Assembly (NCBI GenBank): GCA_046347625.1
Contig: JAXMFU010000002.1
Location: 992,001-1,056,000, forward strand
Direction of reading: 5' to 3'
Length of the DNA stretch: 64,000 nucleotides
DNA from: CAIMUS01 sp046347625
GTDB lineage: Bacteria > Pseudomonadota > Gammaproteobacteria > Competibacterales > Competibacteraceae
Shown one piece after another: positions 7,965 to 16,780 of the stretch (its first letter is position 1; every line of letters begins with the position of its first letter). Below the pieces are notes generated by a model that had not been told where the DNA came from, did no database searches, and was given only the letters and a program-made list of their open reading frames with translations. Made by a program: the position numbers and the translations under genes.

Positions 7965-10835
7965 ATGTCATATTCAGGGGCCAGCAAAGACGAGTTCTGC
8001 AATCGTCTGGTGGGTAATTGGAAGCGGCTGGCGGATCGCCTGGAAATTCCGCCCGCCGAACAACACCGCTTCGAGCAGGGTGACGAAGGCCGGGGCATCT
8101 GGGCCTGGCTGGAACTGCGCGGAGAATTGCGCAAGCTGCCCGCGGCGCTCACGGAAATCGGGCTTGGGGAATTGGCGGATGATCTGAACGAGCGCCGGCA
8201 AACCGACGCCAGACACTATTATCAGAGCCGTATCGAGCATTGGTCGCAGGATCGGTTCAAGCTCGACCGGTGCTTCGTCCGACTCAGGTTATGGCTCGAT
8301 CAGGGCGAAGACGCCGCCGGCCAGCGCTGGCAGGCACAAGCGCGCCAGTTCGAGGATTTACAAACCGTGCTGGCGGAGGCGCGGGACTATCCGGCACTGG
8401 TGCTGCTCGGACCACCCGGCTCCGGCAAGAGCACCCTGCTTGGCCATCTGGAATTGGAATATGCCCGGCAGGCGCTGGCGCTGGACGCCGATGGCTTGGC
8501 CACGGCGCCGCTGACGTTTTTCATTCCGCTGAATCTCTACAAATCCGATAAAGCGGGCGCCGCTCCGCCGTCGCCGCGTGACTGGCTGGCGCAACAGTGG
8601 CAATTCCGCTGTCCCGAGCTGCCGTCGCTGGACGCCGTATTGCGGGAAAGACGGCTGCTGTTGCTGCTGGATGCGCTCAATGAAATGCCGCATCAGCGCA
8701 CCGAGCATATCGAAGCCTGGCAGGATTTTCTGCAACGGCTGGTCGAGGAACGACCGGGCAACCGGGTGCTTTTCTCCTGCCGTACCCACGATTACGGCGC
8801 CAAGCTTTCCAGCAAAACACTGGCGGTACCGCAAGTGCGCATCGAAGCGTTGACCGACGCTCAGGTGCGCGAATTCCTGGAGCGCTATTGCCCGGCGGCA
8901 ACGGCGGGACGACTGTGGGACGAGTTCCGCCATAATCCCCGGCAACTGGAACTGTATCGTTCGCCGTATTATCTGGCTCTGCTGGTCGATCAACTGGGGC
9001 CCGACGGCGGGCTCCCCGAAGGCCGAGCGGCGCTGTTCAGCGGCTTCGTGCGCCGCGCGCTGCATCGCGAGATCGGCGCCGGTCATCCGCTGTTCAAGCC
9101 GGATCGGTTGCTGACCCAAGGGGACTGCGAGCGGCTGGCGCAGGATGGATTTGCCGGCTGCGATCTGCCCGGTGAAGGGCGGCTGTTTCCCGCGCTCGGC
9201 ACGCTGGCCTATCGGATGCAGGAAACGACCCGCAGTCCGGAAGCGTCTCAGGTGCGAATTGCCGAATCTCAGGCGTTCAGTCTGCTGATGGCACCGAATT
9301 CGCCAACTCGTGGCTTCCTCGCCCGGCTCCGCGATCGCCTGACAGGACGGCAGGCACAGAACGGTCTGGAGCGGGACTGCGCCGAAGCGGTGTTGCAGGC
9401 GGGGTTGGCGTTGCGGATCGTGGAGCGGGATGTACAGCGGCGTGAGGTGTTGTTCTATCACCAGTTATTGCAGGAGTACTTCGCCGCCCGGTTGCTGGCC
9501 TTGCAGCCGGACAGCAGGCTGGTCAGGAGCGCCTGGCGGATCGGGCAGGTGAAACCGACCCTTGTCGCCACCCTGAAGGAATTGCCGGATTCCGAGCCGT
9601 TGCCCCCGTTACCGACCACCGGCTGGGAAGAGACGACGGTGTTGATGGCGGCGATGACCGCTGCTCCTGAAGCCTTCATCGGCGAATTGATGAAGGCGAA
9701 TCTGCCGCTGGCGGGACGCTGCGCGGCACAACCGGATGTGCGGATTTCGGTTGCCTTGAAGGAACGGATTCACCGGGCGTTGGTGGAGCGTACCCAGGAT
9801 GTCAAAGCCGATCTACGGGCGCGGATTGCGGCGGGGCTGGCGCTGGGTGAGTTGGGCGATCCCCGCTTCGAGCGGCGGCAGGGGCCGTATGGAGACTATC
9901 TATTGCCGCCGCTGGTGGCGATTGCGGGTGGAACGTATCCCATCGGCAGCGATGAGGGTCATTATGACGATGAAAGCCCGATGCATACGGTGGAACTGGC
10001 GCCGTTCCAGATCGGTAAATTTCCGGTGACGAACGCAGAATGGGTCTTGTTCATGCAGGCGGGAGGGTACGAGGACGAGCGCTGGTGGGAGACGGCAGCG
10101 GCCAAAGCCTGGCGGCGGGGGGAAGGCACGACGGAGGGGCCGAAGCAGGAGTTGCGGGAATTTCGTGAACAATTGCAAGCCAATTTTGAAGCTTTTTGTA
10201 GTCGTTCTGATGTTACTTCTGCCGATGTCGAAAATGCCAAAGCGATCGTCCAAATGAGTGATGCGGAATTTGAATCGCACCTGGATCGGATTTATTCCTC
10301 GGAGGTGCAAACTCAGCCGTCTTACTGGAACGACGATGTCTTCAACAATCCGGCTCAGCCTGTGGTCGGGATCGGTTGATACGAGGCACGAGCCTATTGC
10401 GCCTGGCTGAGCGCACAGACAGGGTTGTCGTTCCGGTTACCGACCGAAGCGGAGTGGGAAGCGGCGGCACGGGGTAGAGGCGGGCGACGTTATGCATACA
10501 GCAATGATTACGATGTCAGTCGCTGTAATACCTTTGAAACGCACATTCGTCGCACCACACCGATTGGGGTGTTTCCTGGCGGTGAGACGCCGGAAGGTCT
10601 CGTGGACATGACCGGCAACACCTGGGACTGGACCGGCAGTCTGTATCGGTCGTATCCCTATAACGCTGCGGACGGACGGGAAGACCCGGCGGCGGATGCC
10701 CGCCGGGTGGTGCGCGGCGGCGCGTGGTACGGGCCCGCACTCCTCGCGCGCGCCGCCGCCCGCTACCGCTTCCTCCCTGGCCTCCGCAACCTCACCCTCG
10801 GAGTGCGGGTGCTGGCCGGTCCGCCCCCCATCTGA
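7965..10835 (+). pseudogene. EAD-NACHT-FGE protein (copy 1), broken by one in-frame TGA
   Basis: Would encode 956 residues. An adaptor domain (about 5-75) is shared with the DUF4062 protein. A NACHT ATPase follows, with Walker A GPPGSGKST at 149-157 and Walker B LLLLLDALNE at 231-240, then a helical linker. The C-terminus is a formylglycine-generating-enzyme-like domain (GGTYPIGSDEG, FPVTNAEW, FRLPTEAEWEAAARG, VVRGGAW). At 10377-10379 the codon is TGA where copy 2 has TGG (GIGWYEA), so only an 804-residue product lacking the variable tip is expected unless it is read through or the base is a sequence error. Start chosen at 7965 because the upstream in-frame ATG lies inside a palindromic repeat. 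Confidence 0.85.
10728..10796 (+). other. Putative DGR-type variable region VR1
   Basis: These 23 codons in the FGE-like tip align without gaps to 12068-12136 (minus). Nine codons change the amino acid between the two copies; in eight of these the third base is C in both. The framework codons between them are identical apart from one third-base change (GCA/GCT). This is the footprint expected when AAC codons of a template repeat are randomised at A. The 50 bases after it, through the stop codon, are nearly identical in both genes. Confidence 0.7.
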
Positions 10836-10846
10836 ACACTGATTTT
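10797..10846 (+). promoter_or_regulatory. Putative IMH-like conserved tract after VR1
   Basis: About 50 bases (C-rich GGTCCGCCCCCCATCTGA then AACACTGATTTTG) are conserved with copy 2 with one change, continuing 13 bases beyond the stop codon. Conservation past the stop suits an initiation-of-mutagenic-homing site, but recent duplication or gene conversion could also explain it. Confidence 0.5.
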
Positions 10847-10854
10847 GTGAAGCT

Positions 10855-11048
10855 GTAGGAGCGAGCTTGCTCGCGAATCGTAGGAGCGAGCTTGCTCGCG
10901 AAGGTAGGAGCGAGCTTGCTCGCGAAGGTAGGAGCGAGCTTGCTCGCGAAGGTAGGAGCGAGCTTGCTCGCGAAGGTAGGAGCGAGCTTGCTCGCGAATC
11001 GTAGGAGCGAGCTTGCTCGCGAATCGTAGGAGCGAGCTTGCTCGCGAA
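10855..11048. repeat. REP array, 8 copies of GTAGGAGCGAGCTTGCTCGC
   Basis: Eight near-perfect units (GTAGGAGCGAGCTTGCTCGC then GAA) joined by GGT or TC, about 24-25 bases apart. Each has a 6 bp stem GCGAGC/GCTCGC with a TT loop. The first unit starts 19 bases after the stop codon of NACHT copy 1. Confidence 0.95.
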
Positions 11049-11055
11049 GCACCCG

Positions 11056-11770
11056 TTACAACCACACGGCATCCCACAAGGGATAATCACCAATCTTCGT
11101 CACCAATCCAGCCCGAAGAGGATTGGCAACTATATAGCGGGCAAGTGCCTTGATATCCTCCTCCTTACGCAAGGCATGGTCATAGTAACCTTTTTGCCAC
11201 ACTTGACCATCCGTCCCGAGGCGCCTGTTTATGGCGATCGCGCTGCGCGATTTCACTCCTTGCATCAATTGCTGTAGAGGCATATTCCGCAATTGAATTA
11301 ACCAATGCAAATGATCTGGCATGATGACCCAGGCCAGTGAATCTACCAGACCTTGTTCGGTGGCGCTTTTGGTAGTGTTCCAGAAGTGTTGTTGTGACAG
11401 ATCGGAGGCGTTCAGATCAATCCTCTTCTCCATACCATTAACCAGGATTTACGCAAACTGTCATTCCCGCGTAAGCGGGAATCCAGACGCTTGCCCTCCA
11501 TGGCGGCTGGATTCCGGCGTCCCAGCCGGAATGACAGTGGTGAGTTGCTTAGCTAAAGGGTATTTTCGTAAGTCCTGTCAACAACACTTTCGGAACACTA
11601 CCCAGTCGCCCTATACGCCAATCATGGAATAGAGATTTGCGTTGGTAGGTCACGGTGGTGATCAGATAAATACGGGACGATTCTGAGTAACGCCCTGTAC
11701 GCAAATCTTGGCCGTGAAATTTCAGTGGTTGCATGGATTGGGGTCTTGGTTGCGGTAAAACCGCGAACAA
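11056..11770 (-). pseudogene. REP-associated tyrosine transposase (RAYT), split by a MITE
   Basis: Two parts of one IS200-like Y1 transposase. The N-terminal part (11770 down to about 11603) contains GRYSESSRIYLITTVTYQRK and FHDWRIGRL. The C-terminal part (about 11371-11056) has the HUH motif MPDHLHWL and the tyrosine segment ARYIVANPLRAGL. A 232 bp MITE lies between them, with a few codons lost at the junction. RAYTs act on REP hairpins, and this one sits between two REP arrays of the family it presumably mobilised. The insertion should have inactivated it. Confidence 0.85.
11371..11602. mobile_element. 232 bp MITE, copy 1, inside the RAYT gene
   Basis: Terminal repeats GGTAGTGTTCCAGAAGTGTT and its imperfect complement bound a 232 bp element identical over its whole length to 33254-33485. 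It encodes no protein and contains a nested palindrome (TGTCATTCCCGCG...CCGGAATGACA). Its flanks show no target duplication, unlike copy 2, so the site may have been rearranged after insertion. Confidence 0.9.
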
Positions 11771-11779
11771 GTTCGCGGG

Positions 11780-12011
11780 TTCGCGAGCAAGCTCGCTCCT
11801 ACGGATGGTGGTTCGCCGCCTTCGCGAGCAAGCTCGCTCCTACCAGCGGTGGGTTCACTAGATTCGCGAGCAAGCTCGCTCCTACCAGCGGCGGGTTCAC
11901 TAGATTCGCGAGCAAGCTCGCTCCTACCAGCGGCGGGTTCACTAGATTCGCGAGCAAGCTCGCTCCTACCAGCGGCGGGTTCACTAGATTCGCGAGCAAG
12001 CTCGCTCCTAC
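11780..12011. repeat. REP array, 6 copies, mostly 42 bp periodic
   Basis: Six copies of TTCGCGAGCAAGCTCGCTCC then TAC, the reverse complement of the 10855-11048 unit. The last five start exactly 42 bases apart, with a nearly constant 19-base filler (CAGCGGCGGGTTCACTAGA). The last unit ends 17 bases before the stop codon of NACHT copy 2, so relative to each gene the hairpins have the same orientation. Confidence 0.95.
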
Positions 12012-12028
12012 GGCCTCAAAATCAGTGT

Positions 12029-14839
12029 TCAGATGGGGGGCGGACCAGCCAGCACCCGCACTCCGAGGTTGCTGAAGCGGCCGCCAGGGTGGTTGCGGTA
12101 GCGGTAGGCGGCGCGCGCGAGGAGAGCGGGAGAGCGCCACGCGCCGCCGCGCACCACCCGGCGGCCATCCCCTATCGGATTTTCCCGACCGTCCGCAGCG
12201 TTGTAGAGATAGGGCCGATACAGGCTGCCAGTCCAGTCCCAGGTATTCCCCGTCAGATCGACCACCCCCTCCGGTGTCTCGCCCCCAGGAAACACTCCTA
12301 TCGGTGTAGTACGGCGGATATGGGTATCGAAGGTGTTGCAGCGGGCGGCATCATAATTGTCACCGTAGGCATAGCGGCGCCCACGCGGCCCACGCGCCGC
12401 CGCTTCCCACTCCACTTCAGTTGGCAGGCGGAACAGCATTCCTGTCTGCGCACTCAACCAGGCACAATAGGCCCGCGCTTCGTACCAACCAATCCCAACC
12501 ACCGGCTGTGCCGGCTTGTTATAAGCATCGTTACTCCAGAAATCCGGCTGGACCTGACGACCGGGCGGATACCAATCTTCCAGCATCCGCTCGAATGCTT
12601 CATCGCTCATTTGAGCAAATTCCCTGTAACGTTCAATGTCCACAGAGGTAAATGAATAGTTGTGCAACCTATCGAGATTATCCTGTATCCATTTTCGATC
12701 CTCCCGCCAATCCTGCTTCGGCCCTTCCGCCGTTCCCTCCCCTCGCCGCCAGGCTTGCGCCGCCGCCATCTCCCACCAGCGCTCATCCTCGTAACCCCCC
12801 GCCTGCATAAACAAGGTCCATTCTGCGTTCGTCACCGGAAATTTACCGATCTGGAAAGACGCCAGTTCCACCGTATGCACCGGACTTTCGTCCTCGTAAT
12901 GACCCTCATCGCTGCCGATAGGATAAGTTCCTCCTGGAATCGCCACCAGCGGCGGCAACAGGTATTCCCCATACGGCCCCTGCCGCCGTTCGAAGCGGGG
13001 ATCGCCCAACCCGCCCAGTTCCAACCCGGCCACAATCCGCGCCCGCAGATCGGCTTTAGGGTCCTGCGTGCACTCCACCAACGCCCAGCGAATCCGCTCC
13101 TTCAAGTCAGTCGAAATCCGCACATCCGGCTGCGCCGCACACCGTCCCGCCAACGGCAGATTGACTTCCATCAGGCCGGCGACAAAAGCATCCGGCTGCG
13201 CGTTCATCGCTGCCGCCAGCACCGTCGTTTCCTCCCAACCGGTGCCGGGTAACGGCGGTAAGGGATCGGCGTCCGCCAGACCGGCCAGCGTTTCCTGCAA
13301 CGAAGGCGTGACCGTCTCAACCTGCCAAGCCACCTGCGCCAGTTGTGGATTGGGCGCATCGGCCAACCGCCGCCCGGCAAAATACTCCTGCAAGAGCTGA
13401 TGGACGAACAGCACTTCGTCACGGTCGAGATCCTCTTCCAGCACGCCCAAGGCTTCGCCCGCCTTCAGAATGTTCCGGTCCCACTCGGAGTTCAGAATAG
13501 CCAGCGCCGCATCGTAATCGACCCGGACCTGGGATGCTTCCCGCTCTGGTCGCCGCAACTGCATCTCGAAAGCCAGCTTACCAAGGCTGGGGAACAAAAT
13601 CCCTCGTGACGGCAACTCGTAAGGCGTTTTCCAGCGCTTCGCCTGCGTCAGCCGCTCATAGTCTCGCGCCTGCAACAAGACATCCGGCTGGAACAGCGGA
13701 TGGTCGCCTCTGACTTCCCGCTTCAACGCCTGCCGCACGAAACCGGTAAACAGCGCGGCGCGGCCTTCGGGCACTTCGCCGCCCACGGTCTGTTCCACCA
13801 GCAGTTTCAGAAAATAAGGCAGGCGTAGCAACGCCAGTTGTGACGTATTTTTCAGATTAAGCCAGAGCGTGTCCGCATGTTCCGGGCAGTACAGCTGTAG
13901 AAAATGCTGGACCTGGTCATCGGACAGCAACTCGATCCGCACCTGCGGCACAGGTCGTTCCTTGGAAGACAGGGAGGCGCTGTAATCCAGGCTGCGGCAG
14001 GAGAAGATCACCCGGTTGCCGGGGAAATCGCCGGCCAGTTCCAGCAGAAAGTCTTTCCAGCGACGAATAGGATCGTCGCCGGAGGGCATCTCGTTGAGCG
14101 CATCCAGCAACAGGGTCAAGCGTCGTGCCTGTAACAGCGTTTCCAGGCTGGGCAAATCCGGATTGGCGCTTTGCCACCGTTCGGCCAGCCAATCCCTGGG
14201 AAGGGGCAAGGGTTCATCGGACCGGTGGCGCCGATATTCATTCAGTTGGATGAAAAATGTCAGCGGGGCGCGAATCGGTTCCTGATTGGCAGCATTGGCA
14301 AGGACCGCTTGCGCATTATCCAACTCGAAGTGTCGCAACAGCGTACTCTTGCCGGACCCCGGCGGTCCCAGCAGCACAATGGCCTGTTCCGGTGTCTCGT
14401 CCAGCACCTCGCCCAGTTCTCGGAACTGCCTGCCGGCCTGCCAGCGCGGTCCCTGCGTATCGGGCCCCTGATCCAGCAGCAGGGTCAACTGCACGAAGCG
14501 CTTGTCCAGGGCATATTTGGAATGCGACCAGCGCTCGATACAGTTCCGATAATAGCGATCGGTGCTTTCCTGTCGGCCCTGGAGCCATAAATCCGCCAGG
14601 TCCTTGCGCTTGATATACCGCAGCGCCTCCGGCAACTCCTCGAGCCGACGCCGGCTTTCCAGCCAGGCCCAGATATCACGGCACTCGTCGCCGGGGTCGA
14701 AGCGGGCCTCTTCATGGGGTGGAATTTGAAAGTAATTGGCCAAATCTTTCCAACCGTCGCCCAGCCGTTGACAAATCTCGACCTTTACCTGGCCAAGGGT
14801 TTGGCGGGTGGATTTTTCTGATAGGTTTTGTTCGGACAT
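12029..14839 (-). CDS. EAD-NACHT-FGE protein (copy 2)
   Basis: Intact 936-residue paralogue of the 7965-10835 gene. The adaptor domain (about 20-88) shows ICQRLGDGWKDLANYFQIPP, then RFDPGDE and IWAWLE. The NACHT ATPase has Walker A GPPGSGKST at 158-166 and Walker B LTLLLDALNE at 241-250, followed by a helical linker. The FGE-like C-terminal domain runs from about 650 (GGTYPIGSDEG, FPVTNAEW, FRLPTEVEWEAAARG) to a variable tip from about 893 (RRVVRGGAW to GVRVLAGPPPI). NACHT ATPases oligomerise on ligand binding; the FGE fold is a known DGR target scaffold. A sensor role in phage or stress response is inferred. Confidence 0.88.
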   Translation of the reverse strand: MSEQNLSEKSTRQTLGQVKVEICQRLGDGWKDLANYFQIPPHEEARFDPGDECRDIWAWLESRRRLEELPEALRYIKRKDLADLWLQGRQESTDRYYRNCIERWSHSKYALDKRFVQLTLLLDQGPDTQGPRWQAGRQFRELGEVLDETPEQAIVLLGPPGSGKSTLLRHFELDNAQAVLANAANQEPIRAPLTFFIQLNEYRRHRSDEPLPLPRDWLAERWQSANPDLPSLETLLQARRLTLLLDALNEMPSGDDPIRRWKDFLLELAGDFPGNRVIFSCRSLDYSASLSSKERPVPQVRIELLSDDQVQHFLQLYCPEHADTLWLNLKNTSQLALLRLPYFLKLLVEQTVGGEVPEGRAALFTGFVRQALKREVRGDHPLFQPDVLLQARDYERLTQAKRWKTPYELPSRGILFPSLGKLAFEMQLRRPEREASQVRVDYDAALAILNSEWDRNILKAGEALGVLEEDLDRDEVLFVHQLLQEYFAGRRLADAPNPQLAQVAWQVETVTPSLQETLAGLADADPLPPLPGTGWEETTVLAAAMNAQPDAFVAGLMEVNLPLAGRCAAQPDVRISTDLKERIRWALVECTQDPKADLRARIVAGLELGGLGDPRFERRQGPYGEYLLPPLVAIPGGTYPIGSDEGHYEDESPVHTVELASFQIGKFPVTNAEWTLFMQAGGYEDERWWEMAAAQAWRRGEGTAEGPKQDWREDRKWIQDNLDRLHNYSFTSVDIERYREFAQMSDEAFERMLEDWYPPGRQVQPDFWSNDAYNKPAQPVVGIGWYEARAYCAWLSAQTGMLFRLPTEVEWEAAARGPRGRRYAYGDNYDAARCNTFDTHIRRTTPIGVFPGGETPEGVVDLTGNTWDWTGSLYRPYLYNAADGRENPIGDGRRVVRGGAWRSPALLARAAYRYRNHPGGRFSNLGVRVLAGPPPI
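12068..12136 (-). other. Putative DGR-type variable region VR2
   Basis: Partner of VR1. Read in frame, changed codons (VR1/VR2) are TAC/CGC, GGG/TCT, GCC/TAC, TTC/AAC, CTC/CAC, CTC/GGC, AAC/TTC, CTC/AGC and ACC/AAC. Eight of nine keep third-base C. Two AAC codons survive here and one in VR1, as expected if the template codon is AAC. No template repeat was seen in the window. Confidence 0.7.
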
Positions 14840-15248
14840 CGGTCAAGGTCCTGGTGGTCGCGGACGCAGGCTCCTTCCCATCCCGTTGCTGATCGGCGAT
14901 CCATAGCTTGTTATTGTAGCGTCCAATGGTGCGCCGTGCGCACCCTACAAAGGCTGCGCAATATGCCTTATGTCACGTCCTCATCACCTATCAGTTGGCT
15001 GCCAACCTTGGAATCACCGACCGTAGGGCGCATGAGCGGAGCGTAATGCGCCGGATGAGGGGCAGCCGCATCACGGCGCAATACGCTCCGCTCCGCTCCA
15101 CTATTGCGCCCTACGAACTGATAGGTGATGAGCACCTATGTGCGGTTCATTGCCCAGGGGAGTAGATATGGTAAACTTACAAGTTCTATAAAGCCCGTTT
15201 TTGCGGGGTTTATATAAAATCCGAAAAAACAGTGACTCTGGAGCCCAC
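14840..15248. other. Spacer between NACHT copy 2 and ndk
   Basis: Divergent region with no gene. It holds the palindromic element at 14980-15132. A hairpin-like AAAGCCCGTTTTTGCGGGGTTT with one mismatch lies at about 15190-15211, just before an AT-rich TATATAAAAT stretch that may contain the ndk promoter. Confidence 0.55.
14980..15132. repeat. MITE-like palindromic element with 17 bp perfect ends
   Basis: CTCATCACCTATCAGTT at 14980-14996 and AACTGATAGGTGATGAG at 15116-15132 are perfect inverted repeats. Inside is a second inverted pair based on GTAGGGCGCA and TTGCGCCCTAC. It belongs to the same family as 1329-1446. Confidence 0.7.
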
Positions 15249-15680
15249 ATGGCCGTCGAACGCACGCTTTCCATCATCAAACCCGATGCCGTGGCCAAGA
15301 ATGTCATCGGCAAAATCTACAGCCGTTTCGAGGATAACGGCTTGCGTATCGTTGCCGCCAGGATGCTGCATCTCAGCCGGGAACAGGCCGAAAGTTTCTA
15401 CGCCGTGCACCGGGAACGTCCCTTCTTCAAAGACCTGGTCGATTTTATGATTACCGGCCCGGTCATGGTGCAGGTGCTGGAAGGGGAAAACGCCATCGCC
15501 AAGAACCGTGAAATCATGGGCGCGACCGATCCCAAAAAGGCCGCTCCCGGTACGATCCGTGCCGATTTTGCCGAGACCGTGGACGAAAACGCCGTACACG
15601 GTTCCGATGCGCCTGAAACCGCGACGGTGGAAATCAATTTCTTCTTTGGTAAAGACGGAATCTGTCCGCGCACCCGCTGA
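15249..15680 (+). CDS. ndk: Nucleoside diphosphate kinase
   Basis: Transfers the gamma-phosphate between nucleoside triphosphates and diphosphates to balance NTP pools. 143 residues, exactly the family length. Catalytic His117 lies in NAVHGSDAPETA; Lys11 and the ERTLSIIKPDAV strand are present. The start at 15249 is supported by CTGGAG 5 bases upstream. Its TGA overlaps the rlmN ATG by one base, so it leads the ndk-rlmN-pilF-rodZ-hisS-yfgM-bamB run typical of Gammaproteobacteria. Confidence 0.97.
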   Translation: MAVERTLSIIKPDAVAKNVIGKIYSRFEDNGLRIVAARMLHLSREQAESFYAVHRERPFFKDLVDFMITGPVMVQVLEGENAIAKNREIMGATDPKKAAPGTIRADFAETVDENAVHGSDAPETATVEINFFFGKDGICPRTR

Positions 15681-16771
15681 TGTCGGAAGCAAAGCTTAAC
15701 CTGCTGGATCTGGATCGGCCCGGCCTGGAAGCCTTCTTCGCCTCCCTGGGCGAGAAGGCTTTCCGTGCCGAGCAAGTGATGAAATGGATCTATCACCAGG
15801 GCGTCCTCGATCTCGACGCCATGACCAACCTCAGCAAAGTGCTACGGGAGCGCTTGCGGGAACTGGCCGAGATCCGCCCGCCCGCCGTCGCCCTGGCGCA
15901 GGCTTCTCAGGATGGTTCCTATAAATGGCTGATTCGCCTGGACAGCGGTAACTGTATCGAGACGGTTTTTATTCCCGAACTCGAACGGGGCACGCTGTGC
16001 GTCTCCTCGCAGGTCGGTTGCGCTCTGAACTGTTCGTTCTGCGCCACCGGCCGGCAAGGCTTTAATCGTAACCTGAGCACGGCCGAAATCATCGGCCAGG
16101 TCTGGCAGGCCAACCGGTTGCTCGGCGGGAGCCGCAACGGCGAGCGGATGATTACTAACGTCGTCCTGATGGGCATGGGGGAACCGTTGTTGAACTTCGA
16201 CAACGTGGTCAAGGCGACTCATCTGATGCAGGACGATCTGGGCTTTGGGATTTCCAAGCGCCGCGTGACTCTGAGCACGGCCGGGGTGGTGCCTGCTATC
16301 TACCGGCTGCGCGACGTTTCCGACGTCAGCCTGGCGGTCTCCCTGCATGCGCCGACCGATGCCTTGCGCGATCGACTGGTGCCCTTGAACCGGAAATATC
16401 CACTGGCGGAACTGGTGGCCGCCTGTCAGCACTATATTGCCGGCAAACTGCAACGGCAGATCACCTGGGAATACGTGATGCTGGACGGCATCAACGATTC
16501 CCCGGCCCAGGCCCAGGCGCTGGTCAGGCTGATCGCCGGCATTCCGTCCAAGGTCAACCTGATTCCCTTCAATCCCTTCCCAGGGATCCAGTATCGCCGT
16601 TCCGATCAGGCAGCGATCGACCGCTTTCGAGATATTCTGATGGCCCATGATTTGACGGCCATCACCCGTAAAACCCGGGGTGAAGATATCAGCGCCGCTT
16701 GTGGCCAACTGGCCGGCCGGGTGCAGGATCGAGGGCGCCGGCAGCAACGTCTGGCCCGTCTCGCCGGCTAG
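15680..16771 (+). CDS. rlmN: 23S rRNA A2503 / tRNA A37 C2-methyltransferase RlmN
   Basis: Radical-SAM enzyme that methylates C2 of A2503 in 23S rRNA and A37 in some tRNAs. 363 residues. The 4Fe-4S triad Cys114, Cys118, Cys121 lies in CALNCSFCATG. The methyl-carrying Cys is Cys341 in ISAACGQL, and GMGEPLLNFDNV matches the SAM-binding GEP motif. The start codon overlaps the ndk stop by one base (TGATG), indicating translational coupling. Confidence 0.97.
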   Translation: MSEAKLNLLDLDRPGLEAFFASLGEKAFRAEQVMKWIYHQGVLDLDAMTNLSKVLRERLRELAEIRPPAVALAQASQDGSYKWLIRLDSGNCIETVFIPELERGTLCVSSQVGCALNCSFCATGRQGFNRNLSTAEIIGQVWQANRLLGGSRNGERMITNVVLMGMGEPLLNFDNVVKATHLMQDDLGFGISKRRVTLSTAGVVPAIYRLRDVSDVSLAVSLHAPTDALRDRLVPLNRKYPLAELVAACQHYIAGKLQRQITWEYVMLDGINDSPAQAQALVRLIAGIPSKVNLIPFNPFPGIQYRRSDQAAIDRFRDILMAHDLTAITRKTRGEDISAACGQLAGRVQDRGRRQQRLARLAG

Positions 16772-16780
16772 GCGGGGATT

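Larger units (their letters stand above)
10836..12028. other. Inter-VR segment: REP arrays, RAYT and MITE
   Basis: The space between the two convergent NACHT genes. In order it holds an 8-copy REP array, a REP-associated transposase on the minus strand interrupted by a 232 bp MITE, and a 6-copy REP array in the opposite orientation. No other gene is visible. Confidence 0.85.

Noticed and set aside
10855..12011. Regular repeats with spacers resembling a CRISPR array
   Set aside because: Repeats are REP hairpins with 2-3 base or constant 19-base fillers; there are no unique spacers and no cas genes.
10437..12655. Long open frames on both strands through the REP arrays
   Set aside because: They encode only repeated SLLPSRAS/FASKLAPT-type peptides produced by the repeats and overlap the real NACHT genes; no RBS.
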